A stretch of DNA of 64,000 bases from Betaproteobacteria bacterium (GTDB taxonomy: Bacteria > Acidobacteriota > Terriglobia > Acidiferrales > UBA7541): positions 20,589 through 84,588 of the forward strand of contig CAJCHZ010000077.1 of the NCBI GenBank assembly GCA_903970165.1. Reading direction: 5' to 3'. The notes under the pieces are model-generated. The model was given only the letters and a program-made list of their open reading frames with translations. It was not told the DNA's origin and made no database searches. This document shows positions 1 to 8,363 of this stretch, one piece after another; position 1 is the stretch's first letter; each line of letters opens with the position of its first letter. Made by a program: the position numbers and the translations under genes.

Positions 1-2
1 AC

Positions 3-944
3 TTTGACTGGGTGAATCCGTCCGACGCGCCGGACGACAAGGCCGTCTCGGCCGCGCAAGCCACGATGCGCAAGGAACTCGAGGGCCTCGTCGTTGCCCC
101 AATTAATGAGCCTTCCGTTGGACCAGCGCTTTTAACCGGGCGCGCTGCCGCCGTGTTTTTCCATGAAGTCTTCGGTCACCGCGCCGAAGGTCATCGCCAG
201 AAGGACGCTGCCGAGGGTCAGACTTTTGCGAAGAAAGTCGGTGAACCGATTCTCCCGAGCTTCTTGAGCATCGTGGACGACACCACCATGAAAAAACTGG
301 GCTCGGAGGATCTTCTCGGATACTACCAGTTCGATGACGAAGGCGTCCCCGCGCAGCGCGTGACTCTGGTGGATCACGGCGTCTTGAAAGCTTTCGAGAT
401 GTCGCGCTCCCCGCTTGTCGGCTTCCCCAATTCGAATGGGCATGGACGCCGTCAGCTAGGCGCCACGCCGGTCTCTAGGCAAGGTAACCTGATCGTCGAA
501 AGCAGCAAGACGGTTACGAACGCACAACTGCGTGCGAAACTGATTGAGCTCATCAAGGCCCAGGGAAAACCGTTTGGCCTTTTGATTGATGACATCGCGG
601 GTGGCTTTACCTTTACCGGTCGCGGCCAGCCACAAGCCTTTCAGGTGCTTCCGCTGGTCGTCTACAAGGTGTTTCCTGACGGCCGTCCCGATGAATTGGT
701 CCGCGGCGTCGATATCGTCGGAACCCCGCTCGCAGCGCTCACAAAAATCGTGGCTACCGGCGACACTCCGGAAGTTTTTAACGGTTACTGTGGCGCAGAG
801 TCCGGTTCCGTCCCGGTTTCCGCTGCCTCGCCCGCCATTCTGACCTCGGAATTGGAAGTCCAGAAGAAGGAAAGCTCCACGGATCGTCCTCCCATTCTTC
901 CGCCTCCCGCGCACGACACCGTCAAGACCGGAGGCCAACAGTGA
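3..944 (+). CDS. tldD: TldD-family metalloprotease, C-terminal part (cut by window edge)
   Basis: The reading frame is open to the left edge (Phe-Asp-Trp precede the first possible GTG at 12), so the N-terminal part lies outside the window. The zinc-binding HExxxH motif of TldD is present as HEVFGH at 162-179, followed by RAEGHR. The rest matches the TldD/PmbA fold (GVPAQR, SRSPLVGF and GRRQLG segments). In the family, TldD carries the zinc site and works with a TldE partner on unfolded or modified peptides. The stop overlaps the GTG start of the next gene (GTGA), so the two are translationally coupled. Whether this copy is exported cannot be told, because its N-terminus is missing. Confidence 0.9.
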   Translation, partial: FDWVNPSDAPDDKAVSAAQATMRKELEGLVVAPINEPSVGPALLTGRAAAVFFHEVFGHRAEGHRQKDAAEGQTFAKKVGEPILPSFLSIVDDTTMKKLGSEDLLGYYQFDDEGVPAQRVTLVDHGVLKAFEMSRSPLVGFPNSNGHGRRQLGATPVSRQGNLIVESSKTVTNAQLRAKLIELIKAQGKPFGLLIDDIAGGFTFTGRGQPQAFQVLPLVVYKVFPDGRPDELVRGVDIVGTPLAALTKIVATGDTPEVFNGYCGAESGSVPVSAASPAILTSELEVQKKESSTDRPPILPPPAHDTVKTGGQQ

Positions 945-2785
945 AGCGCGTAAACGGGATTGCTCGTCTCGCTCTTTTCGCCGCAGCTTGGAGTTGCGCA
1001 ATCGTGACCCCGGCCCAAACTTCTCAAACGCCGAAGGATAACGACCACACTCTTCAGGCCATGCGCGACGAGATGGCTCGCTCCAAAACCCGTCTCGAGT
1101 TGCAAATTCCCGGCTCCGCGCAGCCTCAGCGTCCTTATTACCTTGAATACCGCCTCCTGGACCTCGACGTCCGCGAAGTCGTCGCCGAATTTGGCGCGTT
1201 GCTTTCCACCTCGCACACGCGCAATCGCTTCATGGATGTTGCGGCCCGTGTCGGCGATTACAAGCTGGACAGCTCCAATTTCATAAGCGATGACGGTTTC
1301 CGCGGTTTCATCGGCCCCACCGGCTCCGTCGGCATTGACCGCGATTACGATTCGCTCCGCCAGGATCTCTGGATTGCCACCGACCAGGCTTTCAAGGAAG
1401 CCGTCGAGACATATTCCAGAAAGCAGGCTTATCTAAGCAGCCTCGCTCGCCAATCGGATATCGACGACTTTCAAAAAGTAGACCCCATCCAGATGATTGA
1501 TCCGCTTGTTACTCCGGACTGGAGCAACCGCAATTGGGAACAGGAAGCGCGCGAGACTTCTGGCGCCCTGCGCGCTTTTCCGCAAATCTACGAAGCGCGC
1601 GTGACCTATTACCTGGTTTACGCCACCGAGTATCTGCTCACCAGCGAAGGTACCGAGATTCGTACCACCCATTCCTATGCCGCCATTGAATCGGGAATGA
1701 ACACGCTCGCCGACGACGGCATGCAGATTAACCACATGTACGCCACCTACGCTCCAAAGCCGGCCGATCTTCCCAGTGCGGACGCGGTGCGCAAGTCCCT
1801 GAACGTAACGGGAAGTGAATTGATGGCCATGCGCGCTTCACAGCCCGCGCAGGACTATACCGGTCCCGTGCTCTTTGAAGCCCGCGCCGCCGCTCCTTTG
1901 CTCGCCCAGGTTCTGACTCCCGCGATCAACGGTGCTCGTCCGCCGGTCTCTTTCACTCCGGTGATGGAGCAACTGCTTAGCGGACTGGGGGGCCGAAGCG
2001 ATTGGGTCGGCCGAATGGGTGCGCGTGTTCTTCCCGGGACTGTTTCCCTGGTGGACGATCCCAACGCCAGAGAGTTTCACGGAACGCCCTTGATCGGAAG
2101 CTATTCGGTGGACGACGAAGGTGTTCGCGCGCAGAAAGTGACGATCGTGGATAACGGCACCGTAAAGGAACTGCTGATGTCCCGCCGTCCCGGTCCGGAT
2201 TCCGACCAGTCCAACGGCCACGGCCGCTCCGCCTTCATCAACGACGCCAAGCCCACCATGAGCAACCTCTTTTTCAATGCCACGGAAACGCAATCGCCCG
2301 CCGAGCTGAAGAAAAAATTCCTCGATGAGTGCCGCTCCGAAAAACTGCCCTATTGCCTTGTCGTCCGCGAGATGGACAATCCCTCCATCAGCCTTCTTCA
2401 CCAGGATGATTTCTCGGAGCTCCTCGCGAGCTTCGGAGGCGGAGCTGGGACGGGAGATCGCTTGCCGCTCATCGTCTACAAGGTTTATCCCGATGACGGC
2501 CGCGAAGAGATGGTTCGCGGCGCTCGCATCATTGGTCTGAACACGCGCATGCTGCGCAACCTCGGTGGCATCGGCAACGACAATTTCGTCTATAACTACA
2601 TGCAAAGCCAGGTTTCCGGTTTCGCCGGAACCGCACTCGGCGCCTTCGGCTCAGCCCAGAGCGGCTTGCCCGCCTCCCTAGTGGCCCCGTCGCTTCTCTT
2701 CGACGACCTGGAAGTCCGCGGCGCCCGCGGCGAGCCCAAACGCCTGCCTTTGCTGCCAGCACCGCAAATGACAGCTGGCAATTAG
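941..2785 (+). CDS. TldE/PmbA-like protein without the HExxxH motif, exported
   Basis: This 614-residue protein starts with GTG at 941 behind a GGAGG sequence and overlaps the preceding tldD-like gene by 4 bases. It opens with a hydrophobic signal peptide ending near residue 27 (PAQTSQ), so it should leave the cytoplasm. The C-terminal half aligns by eye with TldD (VDDEGVRAQKVTIVDNG, SRRPGPDSDQSNGHGR). The zinc motif is gone: the equivalent stretch reads EARAAAPLLAQVLTPAING. This fits the TldE role of a non-catalytic partner. An exported TldD/E pair is unlike the cytosolic enzyme of E. coli. A family name is safe; the substrate is unknown. Confidence 0.82.
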   Translation: MKRVNGIARLALFAAAWSCAIVTPAQTSQTPKDNDHTLQAMRDEMARSKTRLELQIPGSAQPQRPYYLEYRLLDLDVREVVAEFGALLSTSHTRNRFMDVAARVGDYKLDSSNFISDDGFRGFIGPTGSVGIDRDYDSLRQDLWIATDQAFKEAVETYSRKQAYLSSLARQSDIDDFQKVDPIQMIDPLVTPDWSNRNWEQEARETSGALRAFPQIYEARVTYYLVYATEYLLTSEGTEIRTTHSYAAIESGMNTLADDGMQINHMYATYAPKPADLPSADAVRKSLNVTGSELMAMRASQPAQDYTGPVLFEARAAAPLLAQVLTPAINGARPPVSFTPVMEQLLSGLGGRSDWVGRMGARVLPGTVSLVDDPNAREFHGTPLIGSYSVDDEGVRAQKVTIVDNGTVKELLMSRRPGPDSDQSNGHGRSAFINDAKPTMSNLFFNATETQSPAELKKKFLDECRSEKLPYCLVVREMDNPSISLLHQDDFSELLASFGGGAGTGDRLPLIVYKVYPDDGREEMVRGARIIGLNTRMLRNLGGIGNDNFVYNYMQSQVSGFAGTALGAFGSAQSGLPASLVAPSLLFDDLEVRGARGEPKRLPLLPAPQMTAGN

Positions 2786-2887
2786 GCGCAAAAGCAGCGC
2801 GCACAATGCGAACGATAAGTTGTTTGCTTTGAATAAATCGGAATCTGGTCCAAATTTAAGTGCTTTAATTTCACCAGTACGAATATT

Positions 2888-2920
2888 CCTCTATTTAACC
2901 ATACGGTTAAATAAAAGAGG
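2888..2920. repeat. Inverted repeat upstream of msrB (candidate operator)
   Basis: ATTTAACC (2893-2900) and GGTTAAAT (2905-2912) form a perfect 8-bp inverted repeat around the 4-base loop ATAC. The arms extend outward as CCTCT/AGAGG after a 3-base bulge. It lies about 70 bp before the msrB start in an AT-rich gap. No T-tract follows on the plus strand, so an operator or promoter element is more likely than a terminator. Confidence 0.45.
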
Positions 2921-2985
2921 CATTAAAATCCGTACCACGGGTGCTATGTTTAAACCGATCGTTTCCTTTTAACGTAGATCTAGAT

Positions 2986-3573
2986 ATGAACGACCTCACT
3001 CGCCGCGGTTTTATTTTCAGCGCCGCTACTCTTGCGGCTTACGGATTGTTGGTGGGTGTGCAGCGTGCGTGCCGCTCCGCCCTCGCGAGTGACAAGTCGT
3101 CGAAAGCAAATTCAGGTCCCGTGCAAATCGAAACTTTTTCGGATGACGGTACGCGCATTGGGTTGCAAACGGAAAACAAAATAGTGAAGAGCGATTCCGA
3201 ATGGCGCAAACTTTTGAGTTCCGATGAATTCGACGTCACGCGCAAAGCGGACACGGAGCGCCCTTACACCGGAGCGTATTTCAACAACCACGACCCGGGG
3301 CTTTACCGCTGCATCTGCTGCGGCAACGCGCTTTTCAGTTCGGATACCAAGTTTGATTCCGGCACAGGCTGGCCGAGTTTCTGGGCGCCCATCGCCAAGG
3401 AAAATGTTTCGACCAGCCTTGACTTGAGTTTTGGGATGCGCCGCGACGAAGTGACTTGCACGCTATGCGACGCACATCTCGGCCACGTCTTCGACGACGG
3501 CCCGAAACCCACCGGCTTGCGTTATTGCATGAACTCGCTGGCGCTGCGTTTTATGCCGCGCGCAAAATCCTGA
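2986..3573 (+). CDS. msrB: Peptide methionine-R-sulfoxide reductase MsrB, Tat-exported
   Basis: The enzyme reduces methionine-R-sulfoxide in proteins. Starting at ATG 2986 gives a 195-residue protein beginning MNDLTRRGFIF, a twin-arginine signal followed by a hydrophobic stretch, so it is probably exported folded. The catalytic domain has both zinc CxxC pairs (CICC and CTLC), the GTGWPSF segment, GHVFDDGP, and the catalytic cysteine in RYCMNS (usually RYCINS). An in-frame ATG at 2941 would put extra residues ahead of the Tat motif and is less likely. A candidate palindrome lies just upstream. It converges on the ADOP gene, with about 130 bp between them that hold nothing obvious. Confidence 0.93.
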   Translation: MNDLTRRGFIFSAATLAAYGLLVGVQRACRSALASDKSSKANSGPVQIETFSDDGTRIGLQTENKIVKSDSEWRKLLSSDEFDVTRKADTERPYTGAYFNNHDPGLYRCICCGNALFSSDTKFDSGTGWPSFWAPIAKENVSTSLDLSFGMRRDEVTCTLCDAHLGHVFDDGPKPTGLRYCMNSLALRFMPRAKS

Positions 3574-3704
3574 AATTCCTTTCAATCTATCCGCAGTGCA
3601 CGTTTTCTTTGCGTTCGCGGCCATTGCTTCGCTCCAAACAATGGAAAAGCCTATTCCAGAAAAGCCATGCTTTCTCGCCTTCACCACAGCGAAAACGAAC
3701 GGCG

Positions 3705-6359
3705 CTAATCCTGGCGCAAGGCTGTGACCGGGTCAAGGCGGCTCGCGCGCCGCGCCGGGAGGAAGCTGGCGAACATCGCCGCGAAAACCAGGATGGGGAT
3801 CGTTACGGCAAAGGCTACTGCTGAGGTGGACTGCATTCCCTGAACCAGGTTGCGCAAGACTTGCGCCGCTCCTAAAGCGGCTGCGCTCCCCAATGCAACG
3901 CCCACGAGAATCATTCCGAGACTTTGGCGCAGCACCAGCCAGATGACGTCGGCTGGGCGTGCTCCCAGCGCAATGCGAACGCCAATTTCAGGAATGCGCC
4001 GGTTCGTCAAATAGGCCAGCACGCCGTAAATGCCGATGCACGCGAGCCCCAGCGCCAATGCCGCGAATATTCCGAAAAGCAGCAGAAGAAATCGCTGCTG
4101 CGCCAGAGAATCGTCCGCGAGCTGTTCCATGGTGTGCACTTCGTAAAGAACCTGGTCGTTCGAAGCACCTTTCAATTCACCACGCAAAGGAGCAACGAGG
4201 CTCAACGGAGAAGTTCCGGTCCGTACGGCAATGGACATGAGTTCGGACCAGCGGCGTACAAGGCTGTCCGGGAGCTGCGAAAACGGATAGTAGATTTGCG
4301 CGCGGACTTTGGCTTGATCGTCTCCGCCAAGACCCCACTGACGGACGTGGCCGACGACGCCAATGATTTCGAAAACGTTCGAGGCATAGCCCATCTCCGG
4401 GATCCAAAGACGCTTTCCGACGGGATCCTCCTTTCCAAAAGCGTTTTGCGCCAGGACTTCATCAATCACGACAACTTGTGTATTTGTGAGATCGTCGTGA
4501 TCGTCAAAGAATCGTCCCCGGCGCAAAGGAATTCCCATGACCTTTAGATAGTCGGGCGACGCGTTTGTCAGCAAAGCGAACGGGAGTTTATTCGCCGGCG
4601 GCATGTCCGCCGTGGTCGAGTAGGCCTCTTCATTGTCGCCCTCGCGCATGGGAAAGGTGTCCACGGTGGCGATGGACTGCACGCCCGGCAGGCGGCGGGC
4701 GCGACCGAGGACGTCCTTCCACGCAGCGCGCGTCTTTGCAGGATCCGCGAGTGTCGCCGGCGAAAGAGCCATGCGCGTCACCAGCACGTTGTGAATATCC
4801 ACTCCGGGATCAAGCGAGGATAGATAGAGAAGAGTACGCCCGAGCATGCCCGCCGAGACCAAGAGGATGATCGCCAGCGCGATTTCCGAAATGACAAAAA
4901 TGCCGTGCAGGCGGCGCGAGCCTCCGGCAATGCTACGCATTCCGGCGCGAAGAGTCTGCTGCAGATTCTTGAATGGAGCGCGCAAAGCCGGAGCAAGGCC
5001 AAAAAACAGACCGCTCAAAATCGAAACCGCGCCTGCAAACAGGAGAACATGCCAATCGAACTGAACTTCTTCCGCGCGCGGTAAAGCGCCCGGCCAAAAG
5101 GTTACAAAGGGTCGAACTCCAAAACTCGCAACAAAAACTCCGAGCGCACCTCCGGCCAAGCCCAGCACCGCGCTTTCGGTCAGGCATTGCCTCACGAGCC
5201 GGCCGCGCGTCGCGCCTAGCGCCACGCGCATGGCAAGTTCTCTTTCGCGTGATACGGCGCGGGCGAGAAGCAGGCTGGCGACGTTTGCGCAAGCGATCAA
5301 CAATACGAGGCCAACGGCTCCCAGCAGCAGCCAGAGTATTGGCCGCACATCTCCAACATCCGGGCGAAACGACTGCACGACGAAGGTTCGCCCCGCGTTA
5401 CTGTCTTTGTAGGCCTCGGCAAGCTGCCGGCCAAGCAAAGAAAACTCGGCCTGCGCTTGCGCCAAAGTAGAACCAGGCCTGAGGCGCGCTACAACGCGCA
5501 TTGGATGCGCGACACGGTTGCGCAAAAAGCGAGCACTGTCCTGGCCCACCGGCGTGTAGAGATCGGCTTCCTGCCCAAAGAGCAGAAAGCCTTCTTTTGC
5601 AATACCAACAATGGAATAGCGCTTTCCATCGAGTGTGAGAGACGAGCCGAGGGCGTCGGTGCTGCCAGCGAAATGACGCTGCCAAAAGCCGTAGCCCAAA
5701 ATGGCAACAGGTGAGCCGCCGATCTTGTCTTCTTCCGGCGTGAAAGCACGCCCATGCAAGAGAGGAATGCGAAGCACGGAGAAGAGTTCCGGCGAAATTT
5801 CGCGAAAGTCCACGTACTCGGGTTCACCGGGCTCGCTGAGCGTTCCGCCATTGAATAGAACCGCGGCCACGTCGAGAGAGCGACTGGCGCGCTGGCAATC
5901 CAGAAAATCTGCATAAGCGACGTTCTGGGCGCCGAAGAGTTCAGCATTCCATTCGGCAGTCTTGCCGTGCACTACGACGAGTTGATCAGGCTCGGGATAA
6001 GGCAAAGGCTTCAGTAAAACGCCATTGACGAGCGTGAACATCAGAGTTGTCGCGCCGATTCCTAGCCCGAGGGTCAGGAGTGCGACTGCTGCAAATCCCG
6101 GCTTTTGCCGCAAGGTTCTGAGGGCGTAGCGCAAGTCCTGCCAGGCGTCTTCGATCCAGAGTGTGCCGCGGGCGCCGCGGCATTCTTCTTTCACTTGTTC
6201 AGGTCCGCCTAGCGTCAGCCGTGCGCGCCGGCGTGCTTCTGCTGGACTGGCCCCCGCGGAGATCAGCTCCGCTTCGTGATGCTCGAGATGAAATTGGAGT
6301 TCTTTGTCGAGCTGCTCTTCCATCTTGTTGCGGTGCAAGAGACGGTGCCACCAGTTCAC
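3705..6359 (-). CDS. ADOP family permease (MacB/FtsX-like), module 1
   Basis: This 884-residue membrane protein has the layout of acidobacterial duplicated orphan permeases. It starts with an amphipathic stretch (MEEQLDKELQFHLEHH) and a TM segment (ALLTLGLGIGATTLMF) leading into NGVLLKPLPYP. A periplasmic MacB-like domain with the GYGFWQRHF segment follows, then three central TM helices, a second periplasmic domain and a final FtsX-type helical block (GVRIALGARPADV). It ends RRASRLDPVTALRQD, typical of the family. No ATPase gene lies beside it, hence 'orphan'. Its GTG start overlaps the stop of the PadR gene (GTGA). Substrate and role are unknown; drug or lipid export and mechanotransmission are the usual guesses. 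Confidence 0.9.
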   Translation of the reverse strand: MNWWHRLLHRNKMEEQLDKELQFHLEHHEAELISAGASPAEARRRARLTLGGPEQVKEECRGARGTLWIEDAWQDLRYALRTLRQKPGFAAVALLTLGLGIGATTLMFTLVNGVLLKPLPYPEPDQLVVVHGKTAEWNAELFGAQNVAYADFLDCQRASRSLDVAAVLFNGGTLSEPGEPEYVDFREISPELFSVLRIPLLHGRAFTPEEDKIGGSPVAILGYGFWQRHFAGSTDALGSSLTLDGKRYSIVGIAKEGFLLFGQEADLYTPVGQDSARFLRNRVAHPMRVVARLRPGSTLAQAQAEFSLLGRQLAEAYKDSNAGRTFVVQSFRPDVGDVRPILWLLLGAVGLVLLIACANVASLLLARAVSRERELAMRVALGATRGRLVRQCLTESAVLGLAGGALGVFVASFGVRPFVTFWPGALPRAEEVQFDWHVLLFAGAVSILSGLFFGLAPALRAPFKNLQQTLRAGMRSIAGGSRRLHGIFVISEIALAIILLVSAGMLGRTLLYLSSLDPGVDIHNVLVTRMALSPATLADPAKTRAAWKDVLGRARRLPGVQSIATVDTFPMREGDNEEAYSTTADMPPANKLPFALLTNASPDYLKVMGIPLRRGRFFDDHDDLTNTQVVVIDEVLAQNAFGKEDPVGKRLWIPEMGYASNVFEIIGVVGHVRQWGLGGDDQAKVRAQIYYPFSQLPDSLVRRWSELMSIAVRTGTSPLSLVAPLRGELKGASNDQVLYEVHTMEQLADDSLAQQRFLLLLFGIFAALALGLACIGIYGVLAYLTNRRIPEIGVRIALGARPADVIWLVLRQSLGMILVGVALGSAAALGAAQVLRNLVQGMQSTSAVAFAVTIPILVFAAMFASFLPARRASRLDPVTALRQD

Positions 6360-6700
6360 TCCGCACCCCCGTCGGACAAGCCCAGGATCAGGCCGATTGC
6401 TTGCGTCAGCCGCTCCCAGCTTGCGGCCTCGGTTTCCAGTTCCGCGCGCCCCTTGCGCGTCAGGCGATAGAACTTGGCTTCGCGTCCCGTCTCGGTTTCT
6501 TTCCAGTCCCCGGCGAGGAGGCCGCGATTTTCGAGGCGGTGCAAGGCGGGGTAAAGCGAGCCTTGCGGAACCTGCACAACGTACTTTGACACCTGTTCCA
6601 AGCGCTGGGCGATGGCGTATCCGTGGACAGGACCGAGAGCGGCAATCTTGAGGATGAGGAGGTCCAGCGTGCCCTGGGGGAGATCGGTTTTTTGATTCAT
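6356..6700 (-). CDS. PadR-family transcriptional regulator, module 1
   Basis: This is a 114-residue winged-helix repressor of the short PadR type. It begins MNQKTDLPQGTLDLLILKIA, continues with GPVHGYAIAQRLEQ and the wing region QGSLYPALHRLENRGLL, and ends with a short dimerisation helix. The ATG at 6700 is chosen because GGAGG lies about 7 bases before it; an ATG at 6706 abuts that sequence and is too close. The gene overlaps the downstream ADOP permease by 4 bases, so the pair forms one operon, and PadR probably represses its own operon. The ligand is unknown. Confidence 0.92.
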   Translation of the reverse strand: MNQKTDLPQGTLDLLILKIAALGPVHGYAIAQRLEQVSKYVVQVPQGSLYPALHRLENRGLLAGDWKETETGREAKFYRLTRKGRAELETEAASWERLTQAIGLILGLSDGGAE

Positions 6701-6832
6701 ACCCATACCTCCAGCTTCTGCATATTCATTCCTTAGGACGTTTAGAAGGTCGAGGCGTTTCGCACAAAATTTCCCTTTTTTGAGACGCCGCCAAGTTCTT
6801 CTGAAACCACTGCCGGGTAGTAGCCTCCTAAT

Positions 6833-6849
6833 CGGGAGTAAAGCTCCCG
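6833..6849. repeat. Short GC-rich hairpin between divergent padR and CDF genes
   Basis: CGGGAG (6833-6838) and CTCCCG (6844-6849) pair perfectly around a 5-base loop. The 241-bp divergent gap (6701-6941) must hold the promoters of both genes. I see no convincing -10/-35 pair in it. The hairpin could be an operator or a leader structure, and neither can be shown from sequence alone. Confidence 0.3.
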
Positions 6850-6941
6850 CACTCCACATTAGGAATCCACACCTTGGGACTCTAGCAGCCCTCGCGAGCT
6901 GCGGAATCGCAGCAGACTTAAGGTAGTCTAGGCAGACAGCT

Positions 6942-8363
6942 ATGGCGGCCCGGCACAACGAAGAAGCACATGAAAAGCGCAAGGCGGCATTCCTGAGTGT
7001 TGGGTCCGCTTTGCTGCTGCTTTCGCTCAAGACATTTCTCGTGGTGCGCACGAGCAGTTTGGGCGTTTTGTCGGAAGCCCTGCATTCCGGCCTGGACCTC
7101 GTAGCCGCGGTCATCACGTTTCTTTCAGTGCGTGTATCGGATGAGCCCGCCGATGAGCGGCATCCCTACGGCCACGGCAAGTTCGAAAATTTCTCAGCAT
7201 TTGTCGAGACCGCGCTTCTTTTGCTCACGGCGCTCTTCATCATTTATGAGGCGTTCGATCGGCTTTTCTTCCACCACGTGCATATTCAGCCGAGCGTCAT
7301 GGCGGTCGTCATTCTTCTCGTGGCGCTGGCTATTGACGTGACGCGGGCGCGGGCCCTGAAACATGTGGCGAACAAATACTCGAGCGAAGCGCTCGAAGCA
7401 GATGCGCTACATTTTTCAACGGATGTGTGGAGCACGGTCATGGTCATCGCAGGCATTGGGCTGGTCTGGGCCGGCGAGACCTGGAACGTGCCCTGGCTTG
7501 TCTATGCTGACGCGCTCGCGGGGCTTGCTGTGGCGGCGGTGATTATCTGGGTTGGTTCGCAGCTAGGCCGGCGAACTTTGGATGCGCTGCTGGATGTCGC
7601 TCCCAAAGGATTGCAGCAGGAAATTGCCAAAGCAGTCGGGGACATGGATGGCGTGCTGGATGTAGACCGCGTACGCGTGCGGCGGGCGGGCAACCGGCAT
7701 TTTGTGGACGCAACCGTGAGCGTGGCGCGCACCGCGAGTCTGGAACAGGTACATGCTCTAAGCGACGCAATCGAAAAAAGAATCGGAGAAATAGTTCCAT
7801 CCGACGTCATGGTACACGCGGAGCCGCGCGCGCCGCAGGGCGAGCATTTATTTGAAGCGATTCGCGCAGTGGCCCAACGCAAGGGGCTGGCCATTCACGA
7901 TGTGACCGCGCTGCAGCACTCCGGCCAGCTTTTCGTCGAGCTGCATCTGGAAGTGGATGAGAATTTGAACCTGAGGGAAGCTCACCGGCAAGCATCCGAA
8001 CTGGAGGATGAAATTCTCAAGTTGCGCAACGGGTCAACTCAGGTGAATATTCACATCGAACCGCTGGGCCGGCACATCGCCACGCCCGACGAGGAAGCCG
8101 CTGAGATGAAACTGCTCTCGAAGGCGATCGAAACGCTTCTGAATACGCTGCCTTCTGAATTTGACGAGCTCGTGAATTGCCACAATGTGAGCGTGCGGCA
8201 GGTGGAGCATCACATTCTGGCGTCATGCCATTGCGCGATGCAGGGAGCGTTGCCGATTACACGGGTGCATGATGTAACTGCGGCGCTGGAAGACCGCGTG
8301 AAGGAAAAATTTCCGCAAATCTATCGGGTTACCATTCATCCCGAGCCTGTTGAAGACAAGTAA
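6942..8363 (+). CDS. Cation diffusion facilitator with extended triple C-terminal domain
   Basis: A CDF-family metal efflux protein with about six TM helices in residues 15-200. The metal-site segments are visible: EALHSGLDL in TM2, HPYGHGKFE after TM3 and DALHFSTDVWS in TM5. Ordinary CDF proteins have about 300 residues; this one has 473. After the first cytosolic ferredoxin-like domain (about 207-296, ending VMVHAEP) two more segments look like copies of it (about 300-375, ending VNIHIEPL, and 387-470, ending VTIHPEP). The metal (Zn, Fe, Co or Mn) cannot be assigned. Its last 28 bases overlap the tail of the convergent glycosyltransferase gene. Confidence 0.9.
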   Translation: MAARHNEEAHEKRKAAFLSVGSALLLLSLKTFLVVRTSSLGVLSEALHSGLDLVAAVITFLSVRVSDEPADERHPYGHGKFENFSAFVETALLLLTALFIIYEAFDRLFFHHVHIQPSVMAVVILLVALAIDVTRARALKHVANKYSSEALEADALHFSTDVWSTVMVIAGIGLVWAGETWNVPWLVYADALAGLAVAAVIIWVGSQLGRRTLDALLDVAPKGLQQEIAKAVGDMDGVLDVDRVRVRRAGNRHFVDATVSVARTASLEQVHALSDAIEKRIGEIVPSDVMVHAEPRAPQGEHLFEAIRAVAQRKGLAIHDVTALQHSGQLFVELHLEVDENLNLREAHRQASELEDEILKLRNGSTQVNIHIEPLGRHIATPDEEAAEMKLLSKAIETLLNTLPSEFDELVNCHNVSVRQVEHHILASCHCAMQGALPITRVHDVTAALEDRVKEKFPQIYRVTIHPEPVEDK

